In this document: positions 35,806 to 44,902 of the stretch, piece by piece | Layout: each line of letters begins with the position of its first letter | How positions within the stretch are numbered: the first letter of the stretch is position 1 | NCBI RefSeq assembly: GCF_000196015.1 | Contig: NC_007973.1 | Location: 2,604,001-2,668,000 of the forward strand | Reading direction: 5' to 3' | From: Cupriavidus metallidurans CH34 | Lineage (GTDB): Bacteria; Pseudomonadota; Gammaproteobacteria; Burkholderiales; Burkholderiaceae | DNA: 64,000 bases | Translations under genes and position numbers: made by a program | The notes under the pieces: generated by a model | Database searches by the model: none | Told to the model about the DNA's origin: nothing | The model's input: only the letters and a program-made list of their open reading frames with translations

Positions 35806-36786
35806 TTACATGCGCAGCAGCACCGCGCCCCAGGTAAAGCCGCCGCCCACACCCTCCATCAGCACGGTCTGCCCGGGCTTGATGCGGCCATCGCGTACCG
35901 CGACGTCGAGCGCCAGCGGAATCGAAGCGGCGGAGGTATTGCCGTGTTCATGCACGGTGGCAATCATGCGCTCGCTCGGCAGGCCGAGCTTCTTGGCCGT
36001 GCCCTGCATGATGCGAATGTTGGCCTGGTGCGGGATCAGCCAATCGATCTCGTCGGCCTGCATCTCGGCCGCCGTGATGGCTTCGCGCGCGACCTTGTCG
36101 AGCACGGTCACAGCCAGCTTGAACACAGCTTGTCCGTCCATATGCAGGAACGCATTGCCGGTGATCGCGCCACCGGACACATTGCCCGGCACGCAAAGGA
36201 TGCCCACGTGGCTTCCGTCCGAATGCATGGCCGTGGACAGGATGCCCGGCTCATCGGACGCGGTCAGGACCACCGCACCGGCGCCATCGCCAAATAGCAC
36301 GCAGGTGGTGCGATCGTTGAAGTCCAGAATGCGCGAAAACACCTCGGAGCCGATCACGAGCACATTCTTGTGCGAGCCGCTGCGGATGAACTTGTCCGCC
36401 GTGGCCAGCGCATAGACAAAGCCGGAGCAGACGGCCTGCAGGTCGAATGCCGCGCATTGGTTGGTGATGCCGAGCTTCTGCTGCACGAGGCAAGCGGCGC
36501 TCGGGAAAACGTAGTCGGGCGTGGACGTGGCGACGATGATCAGGTCGATGTCCTGACGGTCGATACCGGCCGCCTCGATCGCCCGTTCGGCCGCCTTGAC
36601 GGCCAGGTCGCTCGACGTGACGTCGGGCTCGGCCCAGTAACGCGCCGAGATGCCGCTGCGCGAGACGATCCACTCGTCGCTGGTCTCGATGCCCTTCTCG
36701 GCGAGCTGAGCCGCCAGGTCGGCGTTCGTGACGCGCCGAGGAGGCAGATAGCTCCCTGTACCGATGATTTTTGCGTACTTGGTCAT
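35806..36786 (-). CDS. fabH: 3-oxoacyl-[acyl-carrier-protein] synthase III
   Basis: A 326-residue enzyme that starts fatty acid synthesis by condensing acetyl-CoA with malonyl-ACP. Cys in [12 protein letters not shown], His in IPHQANIRI and Asn in GNTSAASI form the triad. The start is ATG at 36786 ([17 protein letters not shown]); the upstream in-frame extension is not family-like. It follows plsX by 78 bases. Confidence 0.96.
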   Translation of the reverse strand: MTKYAKIIGTGSYLPPRRVTNADLAAQLAEKGIETSDEWIVSRSGISARYWAEPDVTSSDLAVKAAERAIEAAGIDRQDIDLIIVATSTPDYVFPSAACLVQQKLGITNQCAAFDLQAVCSGFVYALATADKFIRSGSHKNVLVIGSEVFSRILDFNDRTTCVLFGDGAGAVVLTASDEPGILSTAMHSDGSHVGILCVPGNVSGGAITGNAFLHMDGQAVFKLAVTVLDKVAREAITAAEMQADEIDWLIPHQANIRIMQGTAKKLGLPSERMIATVHEHGNTSAASIPLALDVAVRDGRIKPGQTVLMEGVGGGFTWGAVLLRM

Positions 36787-36864
36787 GTCGTGTCGGATCG
36801 TGATGCTCACCGGGTCGCCCTGTGCGCGGTCGCGCAGGCTGCCCGCCGCAGCGGGCAAGCGGCC

Positions 36865-37944
36865 TCAGGCGGCGCGAGAATCGGGATGTGGGTTCGGTGC
36901 GTCTGTCTCCGGGCTGCCCGTCGCGGCGCCACCGGCACCTGACTTGTGAGCGAATGCCCTTGCTATGCGTTCGATGACGCCATTTCTGGCGGCATCATAC
37001 CCGCGTTTGATGGCCCACTCAAAAGAATGGGCATCGGCCGAGCCGTGGCTCTTGATCACGAGCCCACGCAGGCCCAGCAGGGAAGCGCCGTTATAGCGGG
37101 CCGGATCGAGCCGTCGCGCCAGGCGCGACAGCACCGGCATTGCCACCACCGCCAGCAGCTTCGTGAACCACGACCGCGTGAATTCTTCCTTGATCATACT
37201 GCCGATCATCTTCGCGAGGCCCTCTGTGCTCTTGAGCGCCACATTGCCAACGAAACCGTCACAAACGACGATATCGGTCGTACCCTTGAAGATGTCATTG
37301 CCTTCCACGTTGCCGTAGAAGTTTAGCTCGGAAGCACGCAGCAACTCGCCGGCGGCCTTGACCACCTCGTTGCCCTTGATCACTTCCTCGCCGATATTGA
37401 GCAGCCCGACGGTCGGGTGCTCCTTGTGATCCACCACCGACACCATGGCATCGGCCATACGCGCGAACTGCAGCAGGTGTCCGGGCTCGCAGTCGGCATT
37501 CGCGCCGAGGTCGAGCACCGTGGTGCCCCAGCCTTGTTCATTTGGAATCGTGGTGGCAATAGCCGGGCGCTCGATACCTTCGAGCGTTTTGAGCACATAG
37601 CGCGACACCGCCATCAGCGCGCCGGTGTTGCCGGCGGAGATGCAGGCATCGGCCTTGCCTTCCTTGACCTGCGTGGCGGCCACGCGCATCGAAGAATCCT
37701 TCTTCTTGCGCAGCGCCACTTCCACCGGGTCATCCATGGTGATGACCTCGGTTGCCGGCACGACGGTCACACGCGGATGATCCGTTGCATGCAGCTTCTT
37801 GAGCTGCGCGCCGATGGCGTCGGGCAAGCCGACCAGGATCATCTCGGCGTCGTCGTGACTGGAAAGAAAACTGATCGCCGCCGGCACCGTCACGGATACG
37901 CCGTGATCGCCGCCCATGCAGTCGATAGCGAGCTTGATCGTCAT
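36865..37944 (-). CDS. plsX: Phosphate acyltransferase PlsX
   Basis: A 359-residue enzyme making acyl-phosphate from acyl-ACP, feeding PlsY and phospholipid synthesis. The start is ATG at 37944 ([15 protein letters not shown]). Typical motifs include [11 protein letters not shown] and [15 protein letters not shown]. The C-terminus has an extra Gly/Ala/Pro tail of about 25 residues ([13 protein letters not shown]). It opens the fab cluster downstream of rpmF. Confidence 0.95.
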   Translation of the reverse strand: MTIKLAIDCMGGDHGVSVTVPAAISFLSSHDDAEMILVGLPDAIGAQLKKLHATDHPRVTVVPATEVITMDDPVEVALRKKKDSSMRVAATQVKEGKADACISAGNTGALMAVSRYVLKTLEGIERPAIATTIPNEQGWGTTVLDLGANADCEPGHLLQFARMADAMVSVVDHKEHPTVGLLNIGEEVIKGNEVVKAAGELLRASELNFYGNVEGNDIFKGTTDIVVCDGFVGNVALKSTEGLAKMIGSMIKEEFTRSWFTKLLAVVAMPVLSRLARRLDPARYNGASLLGLRGLVIKSHGSADAHSFEWAIKRGYDAARNGVIERIARAFAHKSGAGGAATGSPETDAPNPHPDSRAA

Positions 37945-38052
37945 TATTTCCTGATACGGAAAGCGCGCCGGCACCCGTCGCCTGGGGCTGCGGGGACGCA
38001 ATCAGCCGGACGCGCGAATACGTTGCGGTGCGGGAGCCGAGCGCCCAACAAA

Positions 38053-38077
38053 AAAGCGGCAACGAGCTTGCCGCTTT
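38053..38077 (-). terminator. Intrinsic terminator between rpmF and plsX
   Basis: On the minus strand AAAGCGGCAA, a five-base loop, TTGCCGCTTT, then TTTGTT. A stem of 10 pairs with a T-run, 60 bases after the rpmF stop. It would separate the ribosomal-protein gene from the lipid genes, perhaps with read-through. Confidence 0.78.
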
Positions 38078-38136
38078 CCTGTTTTACACCTGACAACGTG
38101 CGCGAGCGGGACACTTGGTCACGCCAGACGACTTGG

Positions 38137-38316
38137 TCAGTCGTTCTTGGTCTTGATGACCTTGCGACCACGATAGTAGCCGTTCGGGCTCACGTGGTGA
38201 CGCAGGTGGGTTTCGCCGGTGGTCGGCTCGACAGCCAGCGGCGCGACCGACAGATGGTCGTGCGAACGATGCATGCCGCGCTTGGACGGCGACTTCTTGT
38301 TCTGTTGAACAGCCAT
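38137..38316 (-). CDS. rpmF: 50S ribosomal protein L32
   Basis: A 59-residue protein beginning [20 protein letters not shown] and ending KVIKTKND, read directly from the minus strand. It is the usual L32 length for this group. The family's zinc cysteines are absent, as in many proteobacterial L32 proteins. It lies between yceD and plsX, the conserved order; GGAGTC lies just before the ATG. Confidence 0.95.
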   Translation of the reverse strand: MAVQQNKKSPSKRGMHRSHDHLSVAPLAVEPTTGETHLRHHVSPNGYYRGRKVIKTKND

Positions 38317-38436
38317 GATGACTCCTTCGAGAATTTTGCGATATTAACACACGCATCCTGCGCAAGGCGTAGCCGGGGCCCGGCCGGATGCTTCAACTGC
38401 TACCGAAAAGACGCTTGCCGTGCCGCGTCTGCGGCG

Positions 38437-39054
38437 TCAATGCTTCGTCTTCAGGCTGGCCAGCGCCGCGAAGGGCGACGGCCGCTTTTCTTCCTCAGGT
38501 GGCGCCTCTGGCTCCACCTCGCCGTCCGCGCCGGTCACGAGCGACTCGTGCACCGACGGACAGACCGCGTGCTTCGGCGCTGTCGGCAATGCCAGCAGCA
38601 CCTCGTCTTCAATCAGTTCCAGCACCGAGAATTTCTTCGAACCGACAATGACATCGGTTTCGTCGTCATCCATTGGCGCCGCTTCGGCGGCCGCTTCACT
38701 GACCACCACTTCAAAGCACATTTCCGTGGCGATCGGCTCGGCGTACACCCCGAGACACCGCTGGCAATCCAGCCAGACACGTCCATTGACCGCCACATCG
38801 AGAAACAGTCGCTGCACGACCGGCGTGCCGGGCTCCACCGCCTCATCGCGGACGGAACCTGCCACCGTATAGTGGAATGTCTCGTCCGGCGCCGAAGCTG
38901 GCGCATCGGCGGCCGTCTCGGCTAAGATGCGCGGCAAATCGCGCGTGGCCACATCCCCCGTCGCATTGCTGCCCTTACGGCAGAAGGCGAAGAGATCGGT
39001 TTCGCGCAGATCGAATGCCCCGGCGGACGCCACGGGCTGGGTTGGCTGACTCAT
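38437..39054 (-). CDS. yceD: YceD family (DUF177) protein
   Basis: A 205-residue protein of the DUF177 family, found next to rpmF in most bacteria and linked in some to 23S rRNA synthesis or stability. The C-x2-C in WLDCQRCLG is the family's conserved motif. The start is ATG at 39054 (MSQPTQPV). The C-terminus is acidic then basic (EVEPEAPPEEEKRPSPF). It is 120 bases upstream of rpmF and divergent from maf. Confidence 0.87.
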   Translation of the reverse strand: MSQPTQPVASAGAFDLRETDLFAFCRKGSNATGDVATRDLPRILAETAADAPASAPDETFHYTVAGSVRDEAVEPGTPVVQRLFLDVAVNGRVWLDCQRCLGVYAEPIATEMCFEVVVSEAAAEAAPMDDDETDVIVGSKKFSVLELIEDEVLLALPTAPKHAVCPSVHESLVTGADGEVEPEAPPEEEKRPSPFAALASLKTKH

Positions 39055-39220
39055 ACGGGCTGAATCGCTCAAAATGCCTTGTCTGCCACACAAATCCCGG
39101 CGACGTGCGTGCCTGTGCAGCTAAACGCGCGATTATACGTTGAAAAACCCGAAGCGGTCAAAGTATACAAGCAGTACGCCGCCCACCACAGCTTCTGCCT
39201 CTCTGCTCTCTGTTAACAAT

Positions 39221-39820
39221 ATGTCTTCCGACACCCGCCCTGCCTTGATTCTCGGGTCGAGCTCCCCCTATCGGCGCGAATTGCTGTCGCGCCTGCGCAT
39301 CCCGTTCGAGGTTGCCACGCCGGATATCGACGAAACTCCCCTGGCCGGCGAACGTCCCGCTGCCACGGCCTTGCGCCTGTCCCGCCTCAAGGCGGAAGCA
39401 ATTGCCGCGCTTCACGCCGGCGCCCTGGTGATCGGCTCCGACCAGGTTTGCACGCTCGACGACCAGCAGATTGGCAAACCCGGCACCCATGCCAAGGCGC
39501 TGGCCCAGCTCCAGTTGATGCGCGGAAGAACGGTCACTTTCCATTCCGCGCTGTGCCTGCTTGATGGGCGCACCGGCGAGGCCCAGATCGCCGATATCCA
39601 GACACACGCCACTTTCCGCAACCTTTCCGATGCCGAACTCGACGCCTATCTGCGACTCGAGACGCCCTATGACTGTGCCGGCAGCGCCAAGGTCGAAGGA
39701 CTGGGCATCATGCTGCTCGAGCGCGTCGAATCCGACGATCCGACCGCGCTGATCGGCCTGCCGCTGATCGCACTCACCGGGATGCTGCGTCACGCCGGCT
39801 ATCCATGCTTCGGAGCCTGA
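39221..39820 (+). CDS. Maf-family nucleotide pyrophosphatase
   Basis: A 199-residue house-cleaning pyrophosphatase that hydrolyses modified nucleotides; the YceF subgroup prefers 7-methyl-GTP. The signature GSSSPYRRELLSRL is at the N-terminus and SDQVC with the conserved acidic residue near residue 70. The start ATG at 39221 begins MSSDTRPALIL. It ends three bases before the next gene, so the two are probably co-transcribed. Confidence 0.9.
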   Translation: MSSDTRPALILGSSSPYRRELLSRLRIPFEVATPDIDETPLAGERPAATALRLSRLKAEAIAALHAGALVIGSDQVCTLDDQQIGKPGTHAKALAQLQLMRGRTVTFHSALCLLDGRTGEAQIADIQTHATFRNLSDAELDAYLRLETPYDCAGSAKVEGLGIMLLERVESDDPTALIGLPLIALTGMLRHAGYPCFGA

Positions 39821-39823
39821 CCG

Positions 39824-40555
39824 ATGGCCGGTAACCTGTTCCTGATTCCCAACACACTGGGCAAGCGCGACGAATTCGACCCCGTGATGGACGTGATCCC
39901 AGCGGGCGTCCAGCAGATCGCGGCGCGCCTCGACTACCTCGTCGCCGAGAACGCCAAGACCGCACGTGCATTCCTGAAAAAGCTCAGCGAAACGACCCCG
40001 CTCGCGCAGCCGATCCAGCAGATCGAGATCCGCGAGTTGAACGTCAATACCCGCCCGGACACACTGACGGCCTTGCTTGACCCGATTGCCGCGGGCCGCG
40101 ATGGCGGGCTGCTCTCCGAGGCTGGCGTACCGGCCGTGGCCGACCCCGGCGCGGACCTGGTGCGACTGGCGCATACGCGCGGCATCACCGTGCGCCCGCT
40201 GGTCGGGCCCAGCTCGATCCTGCTCGCCGTGATGGGCTCGGGTCTGAACGGCCAGAGCTTCGCGTTCAACGGATACCTGCCCGTCGACGCCGATGTCCGC
40301 GCGCAGAAGCTGCGCGAACTCGAACAGCGCTCCCGCAAGTCGCATCAGACGCAGGTGTGGATCGAAACGCCCTACCGCAACGGTGCGCTGCTCGAGGCGC
40401 TGCGCCAACACTGCTCTGGTACCACGCTGCTGTCGATCGCAGTCGACCTGACGCTCCCAACCGAAGCCATCGTCACGCTGCCGATTTCAGCATGGCGCCC
40501 TGACCGGCTCGACCTGCACAAGCGCCCCGCGATCTTCTCGCTGCTGGCGCAGTAA
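39824..40555 (+). CDS. SAM-dependent methyltransferase, RsmI/tetrapyrrole-methylase family
   Basis: A 243-residue protein of the tetrapyrrole methylase superfamily related to RsmI, which methylates C1402 of 16S rRNA. Visible features are the N-terminal LFLIPNTLG, the loop GLLSEAGVPAVADPGADLV and the GPSSILLAVMGSGL segment, all standard for RsmI-like enzymes. It is shorter than E. coli RsmI (about 286 residues), lacks the C-terminal domain and starts differently, so I leave the exact substrate open. It is adjacent to maf. Confidence 0.82.
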   Translation: MAGNLFLIPNTLGKRDEFDPVMDVIPAGVQQIAARLDYLVAENAKTARAFLKKLSETTPLAQPIQQIEIRELNVNTRPDTLTALLDPIAAGRDGGLLSEAGVPAVADPGADLVRLAHTRGITVRPLVGPSSILLAVMGSGLNGQSFAFNGYLPVDADVRAQKLRELEQRSRKSHQTQVWIETPYRNGALLEALRQHCSGTTLLSIAVDLTLPTEAIVTLPISAWRPDRLDLHKRPAIFSLLAQ

Positions 40556-40565
40556 GACAAAAACA

Positions 40566-40592
40566 AAAGCCCCCGGAAATCGGGGGCTTTTG
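40566..40592. terminator. Bidirectional intrinsic terminator between convergent genes
   Basis: AAAAGCCCCCG, five-base loop GAAAT, CGGGGGCTTTT. It lies between the RsmI-like gene (plus) and sppA (minus) and can terminate both. Confidence 0.88.
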
Positions 40593-40611
40593 CATGGGCG
40601 CATCGCGCCGA

Positions 40612-41775
40612 TTACCGCACCGAAGGCACGGTTGCACTCATCATCATCAACTTCATCGCCGCCGATCCAGCGGCCGCGCCGAAGCGCTTGGCCATGCGTT
40701 CGGCGATGTTCTCCTTGACCGTGTAGTCGACGATGTCCTCGGCCTTGAACAGGTCCCGGGCCACGTAGTCCGCGCTACCCAGGCCATCGGCCAGCCCAAG
40801 CTCCACAGCGCGCTCACCCGACCAGAAGAGCCCCGAGAACAGTTCGGGATCGTTCTTGAGCCGATCGCCACGACCTTCCTTCACCACGTCGATGAACTGC
40901 TGGTGGATCTCCTTGAGCATGGACTCCGCGTAGCCCTTCTGGCGTGGCACTTCCGGCGAGAACGGATCGAGCATGCCCTTATTGGCGCCTGACGTGTACA
41001 GGCGGCGCTGGACGCCGACCTTGTCCATCAGGCCCGTAAAGCCAAAGCCATCCATCAGCACGCCGATCGACCCAACAATACTGGCCTTGTCGACATAGAT
41101 CTTGTCGGCTGCGGCGGCCACGTAATAGCCGCCAGATGCGCAGATTTCCTCGACCACCACGTAGAACGGCTTGTCCGGATACAGCTTGCGCAGGCGGTGA
41201 ATCTCGTCGTTGATGATGCCGGCCTGTACCGGCGAGCCGCCTGGCGAGTTGATCTTCAGGATCACGCCAGCTGCCGATGTGTCCTCGAAGGCCGCCTGAA
41301 GCGCGGCGTTGATAGAGTCCGCGCTGGCCGTGGTGCCGGCGGCAATTTCGCCGTCGAGCGTGACCATGGCGGTATGGCGACCGCTCGTCGAACTCAGCAC
41401 ATCCCCCTTGAAGTCGATCACCGCGTAGAGAATCAGTGCAACGATGGCGAGGGTAAGAAAGCGGAAGAAGATCTTCCAGCGTCGCGCCGAGCGCTGCTCG
41501 CGCAGGGAGGCCATCAGCACCTTCTCGAGCACGTCGCGCTCCCAGCCGCCACTACCACTGCCACCACCGCTGCCGCTGCTGCCACCAACCGGACCGCCCT
41601 TGCCTGCCAGGCGGGCGCGCCGCTCGTCGGCTTCGCGCTTGGCCGCGTCGTCGCCAGCCTGCAGTTCCCGCTCCAGCGGGAATTCGGCGTGCTTTGCCGT
41701 CTCCAGCTTGCTGTCGTCGCCCGCGCGCTCTTGCGGTTGACCCGGTTCGTTCGGCGGATTTTGCTGTTCTGTCAT
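40612..41775 (-). CDS. sppA: S49 family signal peptide peptidase (SppA-like)
   Basis: A 387-residue membrane-anchored serine protease that degrades cleaved signal peptides. A hydrophilic N-terminal tail of about 100 residues, including a Gly/Ser-rich stretch, precedes one membrane segment (LTLAIVALILYAVIDF). The protease domain has NSPGGSPVQAG and nucleophile serine in ICASGGYY; the lysine base lies in DKASIVGSIG or downstream. It is the single-domain type (SohB/bacillus-like length), not the 618-residue double-domain E. coli SppA. Confidence 0.88.
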   Translation of the reverse strand: MTEQQNPPNEPGQPQERAGDDSKLETAKHAEFPLERELQAGDDAAKREADERRARLAGKGGPVGGSSGSGGGSGSGGWERDVLEKVLMASLREQRSARRWKIFFRFLTLAIVALILYAVIDFKGDVLSSTSGRHTAMVTLDGEIAAGTTASADSINAALQAAFEDTSAAGVILKINSPGGSPVQAGIINDEIHRLRKLYPDKPFYVVVEEICASGGYYVAAAADKIYVDKASIVGSIGVLMDGFGFTGLMDKVGVQRRLYTSGANKGMLDPFSPEVPRQKGYAESMLKEIHQQFIDVVKEGRGDRLKNDPELFSGLFWSGERAVELGLADGLGSADYVARDLFKAEDIVDYTVKENIAERMAKRFGAAAGSAAMKLMMMSATVPSVR

Positions 41776-41816
41776 GCGAATGGACTCGATAAAGTCAGAT
41801 GACGTCCCGCTCCGCC

Positions 41817-42200
41817 TTACTCGGCGTCGAGCGGGAAAAATGGGGGTTCAGGCAACCAGAAGACCGCGCCCTCGCGCTCCTCGATCCGGAGCTTGGCGAG
41901 CGCGGCCCCCTTGCACGGGCCACCCACGCACAAGCCGGTGTCCGGCGCGTAGGTCGCGCCATGTGTAGCGCACATCAAGTATAAGCCCGCACTATCGAAA
42001 AACTGGCCTTCCTGCCAGTCCAGTTCCATCGGCACATGGGCGCACTGATTCAGATAGCCGTGCGCGGCGCCGTCGTATCGCACGACGAACGCGCCGATCT
42101 CCCGCGTGTTGAGACGCACGGCAAAGCGCACACCTGCGCCACCGTCGACCAGTTCCTCTGCCGCGCAAAGGCGCCGCGGTTCCAGCGATGCTTCAGGCAT
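41817..42200 (-). CDS. Rieske-type [2Fe-2S] protein
   Basis: A 127-residue small Rieske protein. The cluster ligands C-x-H (QCAHVPME) and C-x2-H (MCATHGATY) are both present, with a following GLCVGGPCKGA loop. The start is ATG at 42200, overlapping the end of the phosphatase gene by eight bases. Such stand-alone Rieske proteins may act as ferredoxins for an unidentified oxygenase or reductase; no partner is apparent nearby. Confidence 0.85.
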   Translation of the reverse strand: MPEASLEPRRLCAAEELVDGGAGVRFAVRLNTREIGAFVVRYDGAAHGYLNQCAHVPMELDWQEGQFFDSAGLYLMCATHGATYAPDTGLCVGGPCKGAALAKLRIEEREGAVFWLPEPPFFPLDAE

Positions 42201-42852
42201 GAGCGAGCAGCCAGGCCTGCAGGTCGGAAATCGACGTTGCGCAATGCACAGGCGACATCTCACGCAGCGATTCCGCCGGATGCGCGCCGTAGGTGACGCC
42301 AAGCCCCTGCGCGCCAGCGTTGATGGCCATCTGCAGGTCGTGGGTCGTGTCGCCGATCATCACGGTCCTACCGATATCCTGGCCAAGTTCGCGCGTCAGT
42401 TCGTGGAGCATGGCCGGATGCGGCTTCGAGAACGTCTCGTCGGCGCAGCGCGTAGCATCGAACAGCTTGCCGATGCCAGTTGCCGCCAGGGCACGTTCGA
42501 GTCCGACTCGGGTCTTGCCGGTGGCCACGCCCAGGAAGTAATGCTCGGCGTGAAGCGCCTCGAGCATGTCGAGCACGCCCGGAAACAGCACCAGTTCGGC
42601 GTCACGCGTCAGGAAGTGATAGCGGTAGCGTTCCGCCAGACGCGGATAGTCGGCGGGATCGAGCGTCGGCACTGCATACGAGAGCGCGTCTTTCAGGCCG
42701 AGTCCGATTACATGGCTGGCCGCGCTGTCATCCGGCACTGGCAGTCCCAGGTCACGGCTGGCGAGCTGTATGCATTTGGCGATGGTCGGGGTGGAATCCA
42801 TCAGGGTTCCATCCCAGTCGAAGACGATCAGGTCGAAGCGCTGCCTGGCCAT
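42193..42852 (-). CDS. gph: HAD-superfamily phosphatase (phosphoglycolate phosphatase-like)
   Basis: A 219-residue HAD hydrolase with DxD in VFDWDGTLMDST, lysine in FSKPHPAML and acidic motif GDTTHDLQMA. It resembles Gph and is encoded next to the rluC-like gene, a common order. The start ATG at 42852 begins MARQRFDLIVFD. Substrate specificity within the HAD family cannot be fixed by sequence reading alone. Confidence 0.85.
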   Translation of the reverse strand: MARQRFDLIVFDWDGTLMDSTPTIAKCIQLASRDLGLPVPDDSAASHVIGLGLKDALSYAVPTLDPADYPRLAERYRYHFLTRDAELVLFPGVLDMLEALHAEHYFLGVATGKTRVGLERALAATGIGKLFDATRCADETFSKPHPAMLHELTRELGQDIGRTVMIGDTTHDLQMAINAGAQGLGVTYGAHPAESLREMSPVHCATSISDLQAWLLAHA

Positions 42853-42910
42853 TGCGGTCCTTGTTGGATACTGAAAGTGTGTGAGCGCTAACAGCGATGG
42901 TGCGTACGGA

Positions 42911-43921
42911 TCAGTCCGCGTCGCGCGCTGGTCGCCCTTGCCGCAATTGTTGCAGAAATTCAACACACTCGGCAGGCAATGGCGCGGACACTGTCATCGG
43001 CGCGCCGGTGACCGGATGTGTCAGCGTGAGCCGGTGCGCATGCAGGAACATGCGTTTCAGCCCCGGCTTGGTGCCGCTGCGAGAAAGCGCCTTATTGAGC
43101 GCAAAATCGCCATATTTATCATCACCAACGATCGGGAAGCCAATCGATTGCAGATGCACGCGAATCTGGTGCGTCCGCCCGGTCTTCAGTTCGGCCTCCA
43201 GCAACGTGTAGCCATCGAAGGCCTCCATGCGATTGAAGACCGTATGTGACGCCAACCCGTCCGCCTGCACACGCACGCGGCGTTCGCCGTCCGGCGTGCT
43301 GTATTTATATAGAGGTAGCTTCACATGCTGGCGCGTGTTCGGAAACTCGCCCGCCACGCAGGCGAAATACCGCTTGTCCATGCCGTTGCCACGAATCTGC
43401 TCGTGCAGGTGCACCAGCACGGAACGCTTCTTCGCCAGCACCAAAATTCCGGACGTTTCCCGATCGAGCCGGTGGACCAGCTCGAGGAACTTCGCCTCCG
43501 GCCTGGCGCGGCGTAGCTGTTCGATCACACCGAAGGCCACCCCAGACCCGCCATGCACGGCCACGCCGGCCGGCTTGTCGATCACGAGCAGCGCGGCATC
43601 CTCAAAAAGCACAGGAAACTCGCCGGCGGGCACGAAACCACCGGTCGGGGCAGCCTTCTCCGCCACGCGCATCGGCGGGATACGCACCACATCCCCGTTC
43701 TGCAGCCGATAAGTGGCGTCGACCCGACCTTTGTTGACGCGCACTTCGCCCGAGCGCAACACGCGATAAATGTGGCTTTTGGGCACGCCCTTGGCCACCT
43801 TCAACAGGAAGTTGTCGATGCGCTGCCCTTCCGAACTTTCGTCGACTGTCACGTACGCCACTTGGAGCCCGCTGGGGCGCGATTGCGGCTCCGTTGCAAT
43901 TTGATGGCGTAACTCATTCAT
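42911..43921 (-). CDS. rluC: 23S rRNA pseudouridine synthase, RluC/RluD family
   Basis: A 336-residue pseudouridine synthase. An S4 RNA-binding domain (about residues 30-85, RIDNFLLKVAKGVPKSHIYR) precedes the catalytic domain with aspartate in HRLDRETSG. It best fits RluC (positions 955, 2504, 2580 in E. coli), and it is divergent from rne as rluC is in E. coli. The ATG at 43921 (MNELRHQ) has no visible Shine-Dalgarno site. Confidence 0.9.
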   Translation of the reverse strand: MNELRHQIATEPQSRPSGLQVAYVTVDESSEGQRIDNFLLKVAKGVPKSHIYRVLRSGEVRVNKGRVDATYRLQNGDVVRIPPMRVAEKAAPTGGFVPAGEFPVLFEDAALLVIDKPAGVAVHGGSGVAFGVIEQLRRARPEAKFLELVHRLDRETSGILVLAKKRSVLVHLHEQIRGNGMDKRYFACVAGEFPNTRQHVKLPLYKYSTPDGERRVRVQADGLASHTVFNRMEAFDGYTLLEAELKTGRTHQIRVHLQSIGFPIVGDDKYGDFALNKALSRSGTKPGLKRMFLHAHRLTLTHPVTGAPMTVSAPLPAECVEFLQQLRQGRPARDAD

Positions 43922-44307
43922 TTTCAATATAATTTCCCGGCCGTTACCGGCCAAAGACCGGAAACGCACGACCTGTGTAAGCGAGGTTTGGCGCGAGCCC
44001 TGAAAACCTGCCCGGATTTGCCAGCCATTTTTCGCGGCGCATCGGGCAGGAACATGCGGGACACCCAACAGATTGAATTGGGTAGTCCCACCAGTATCCG
44101 CGCAAGATTTCGCATTTTACACTTCGGGTTGCCATCGACCCGGCCCGTCCCCCGCTTATTGCGTACCCCGCAAGCGCCGGACAGGCGAATGGTGGCAATC
44201 AGCAGCACGCACGCGCCGCGCCGGCACGCAGGAAGTTGCCCAGAGGTAACTTCGGCATCGAACCGGTCGACACGTGGAAACTGAGTGTTCAGGTAGAAAA
44301 GAATTCA

Positions 44308-44337
44308 ATGTGGATGCCCGCCATCGGGCATCCACAT
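44308..44337 (+). promoter_or_regulatory. 13-bp perfect stem-loop in the rne leader
   Basis: ATGTGGATGCCCG (44308-44320), loop CCAT, CGGGCATCCACAT (44325-44337). No T-run follows, so it is not an intrinsic terminator. It is the strongest structure in the leader and a candidate recognition element for RNase E autoregulation. Confidence 0.6.
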
Positions 44338-44356
44338 CGGTGAGAGAAGACCGCCC

Positions 44357-44395
44357 GCACCGGGAATCGGTGCCGGCCCGGCAGGCCAGCCTGCC
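44357..44395 (+). promoter_or_regulatory. Two further adjacent hairpins in the rne leader
   Basis: GCACCG (44357-44362) pairs with CGGTGC (44368-44373) around GGAAT; GGCAGG (44380-44385) pairs with CCTGCC (44390-44395) around CCAG. Together with the 44308-44337 stem they give three hairpins within 90 bases. Confidence 0.5.
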
Positions 44396-44902
44396 AACCG
44401 ACCTGCAAATCGGCCGCGATCCGGCGTGGTTCATAACACCCGGATCGTCTGGCGCCCTGACGTAGAACGCCAAGAAGCAGTGGCGCGCCCGCCAGCACAC
44501 AGGTCGGATTGGTATCGGCATGCGCACGCCGCGTCCGGATAACTTGCTCTTTGACGCGTCTTGGCCACCCCGGCCCGGCTGCGAGGGGAAACGAAAGCCT
44601 GTGCCGCCGGCACGGCGTACACGTCCCCCCGCCCCCGGCCAGCCGGTATCCGCCAGAGGTCGCTGTATCAGGAGCAATATTGCATTGCTCTCCCGACCCA
44701 ACTGACTGCCCGTCCACAGGGACGGCCAATTCGCCGACAGCTTCTCCTTTCACCCGCGCCCAGCCGGCCGCGTTTTTGCGCGCGCTGGCGTCTTTGGCAA
44801 TTCTCCCACCCTCGCTCACTTTCCTCGCGTGCTCCCTGGACCGTTGCGGGCATGGCCGATTCATGACATTTGGCACCCGCGGCACTGGAGTGAGGTATTG
44901 CG

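Larger units (their letters stand above)
43922..44902 (+). promoter_or_regulatory. Long non-coding region: rne 5' leader and rluC/rne divergent promoters
   Basis: 981 bases without a convincing gene separate rluC and rne. A TATAAT on the plus strand at 43928-43933 is a possible -10 but lacks a good -35. In E. coli and relatives the rne mRNA has a long structured leader through which RNase E limits its own synthesis; the three strong hairpins at 44308-44395 fit such a role. The true transcription start is unknown, so the leader may be shorter than the whole gap. Confidence 0.5.
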
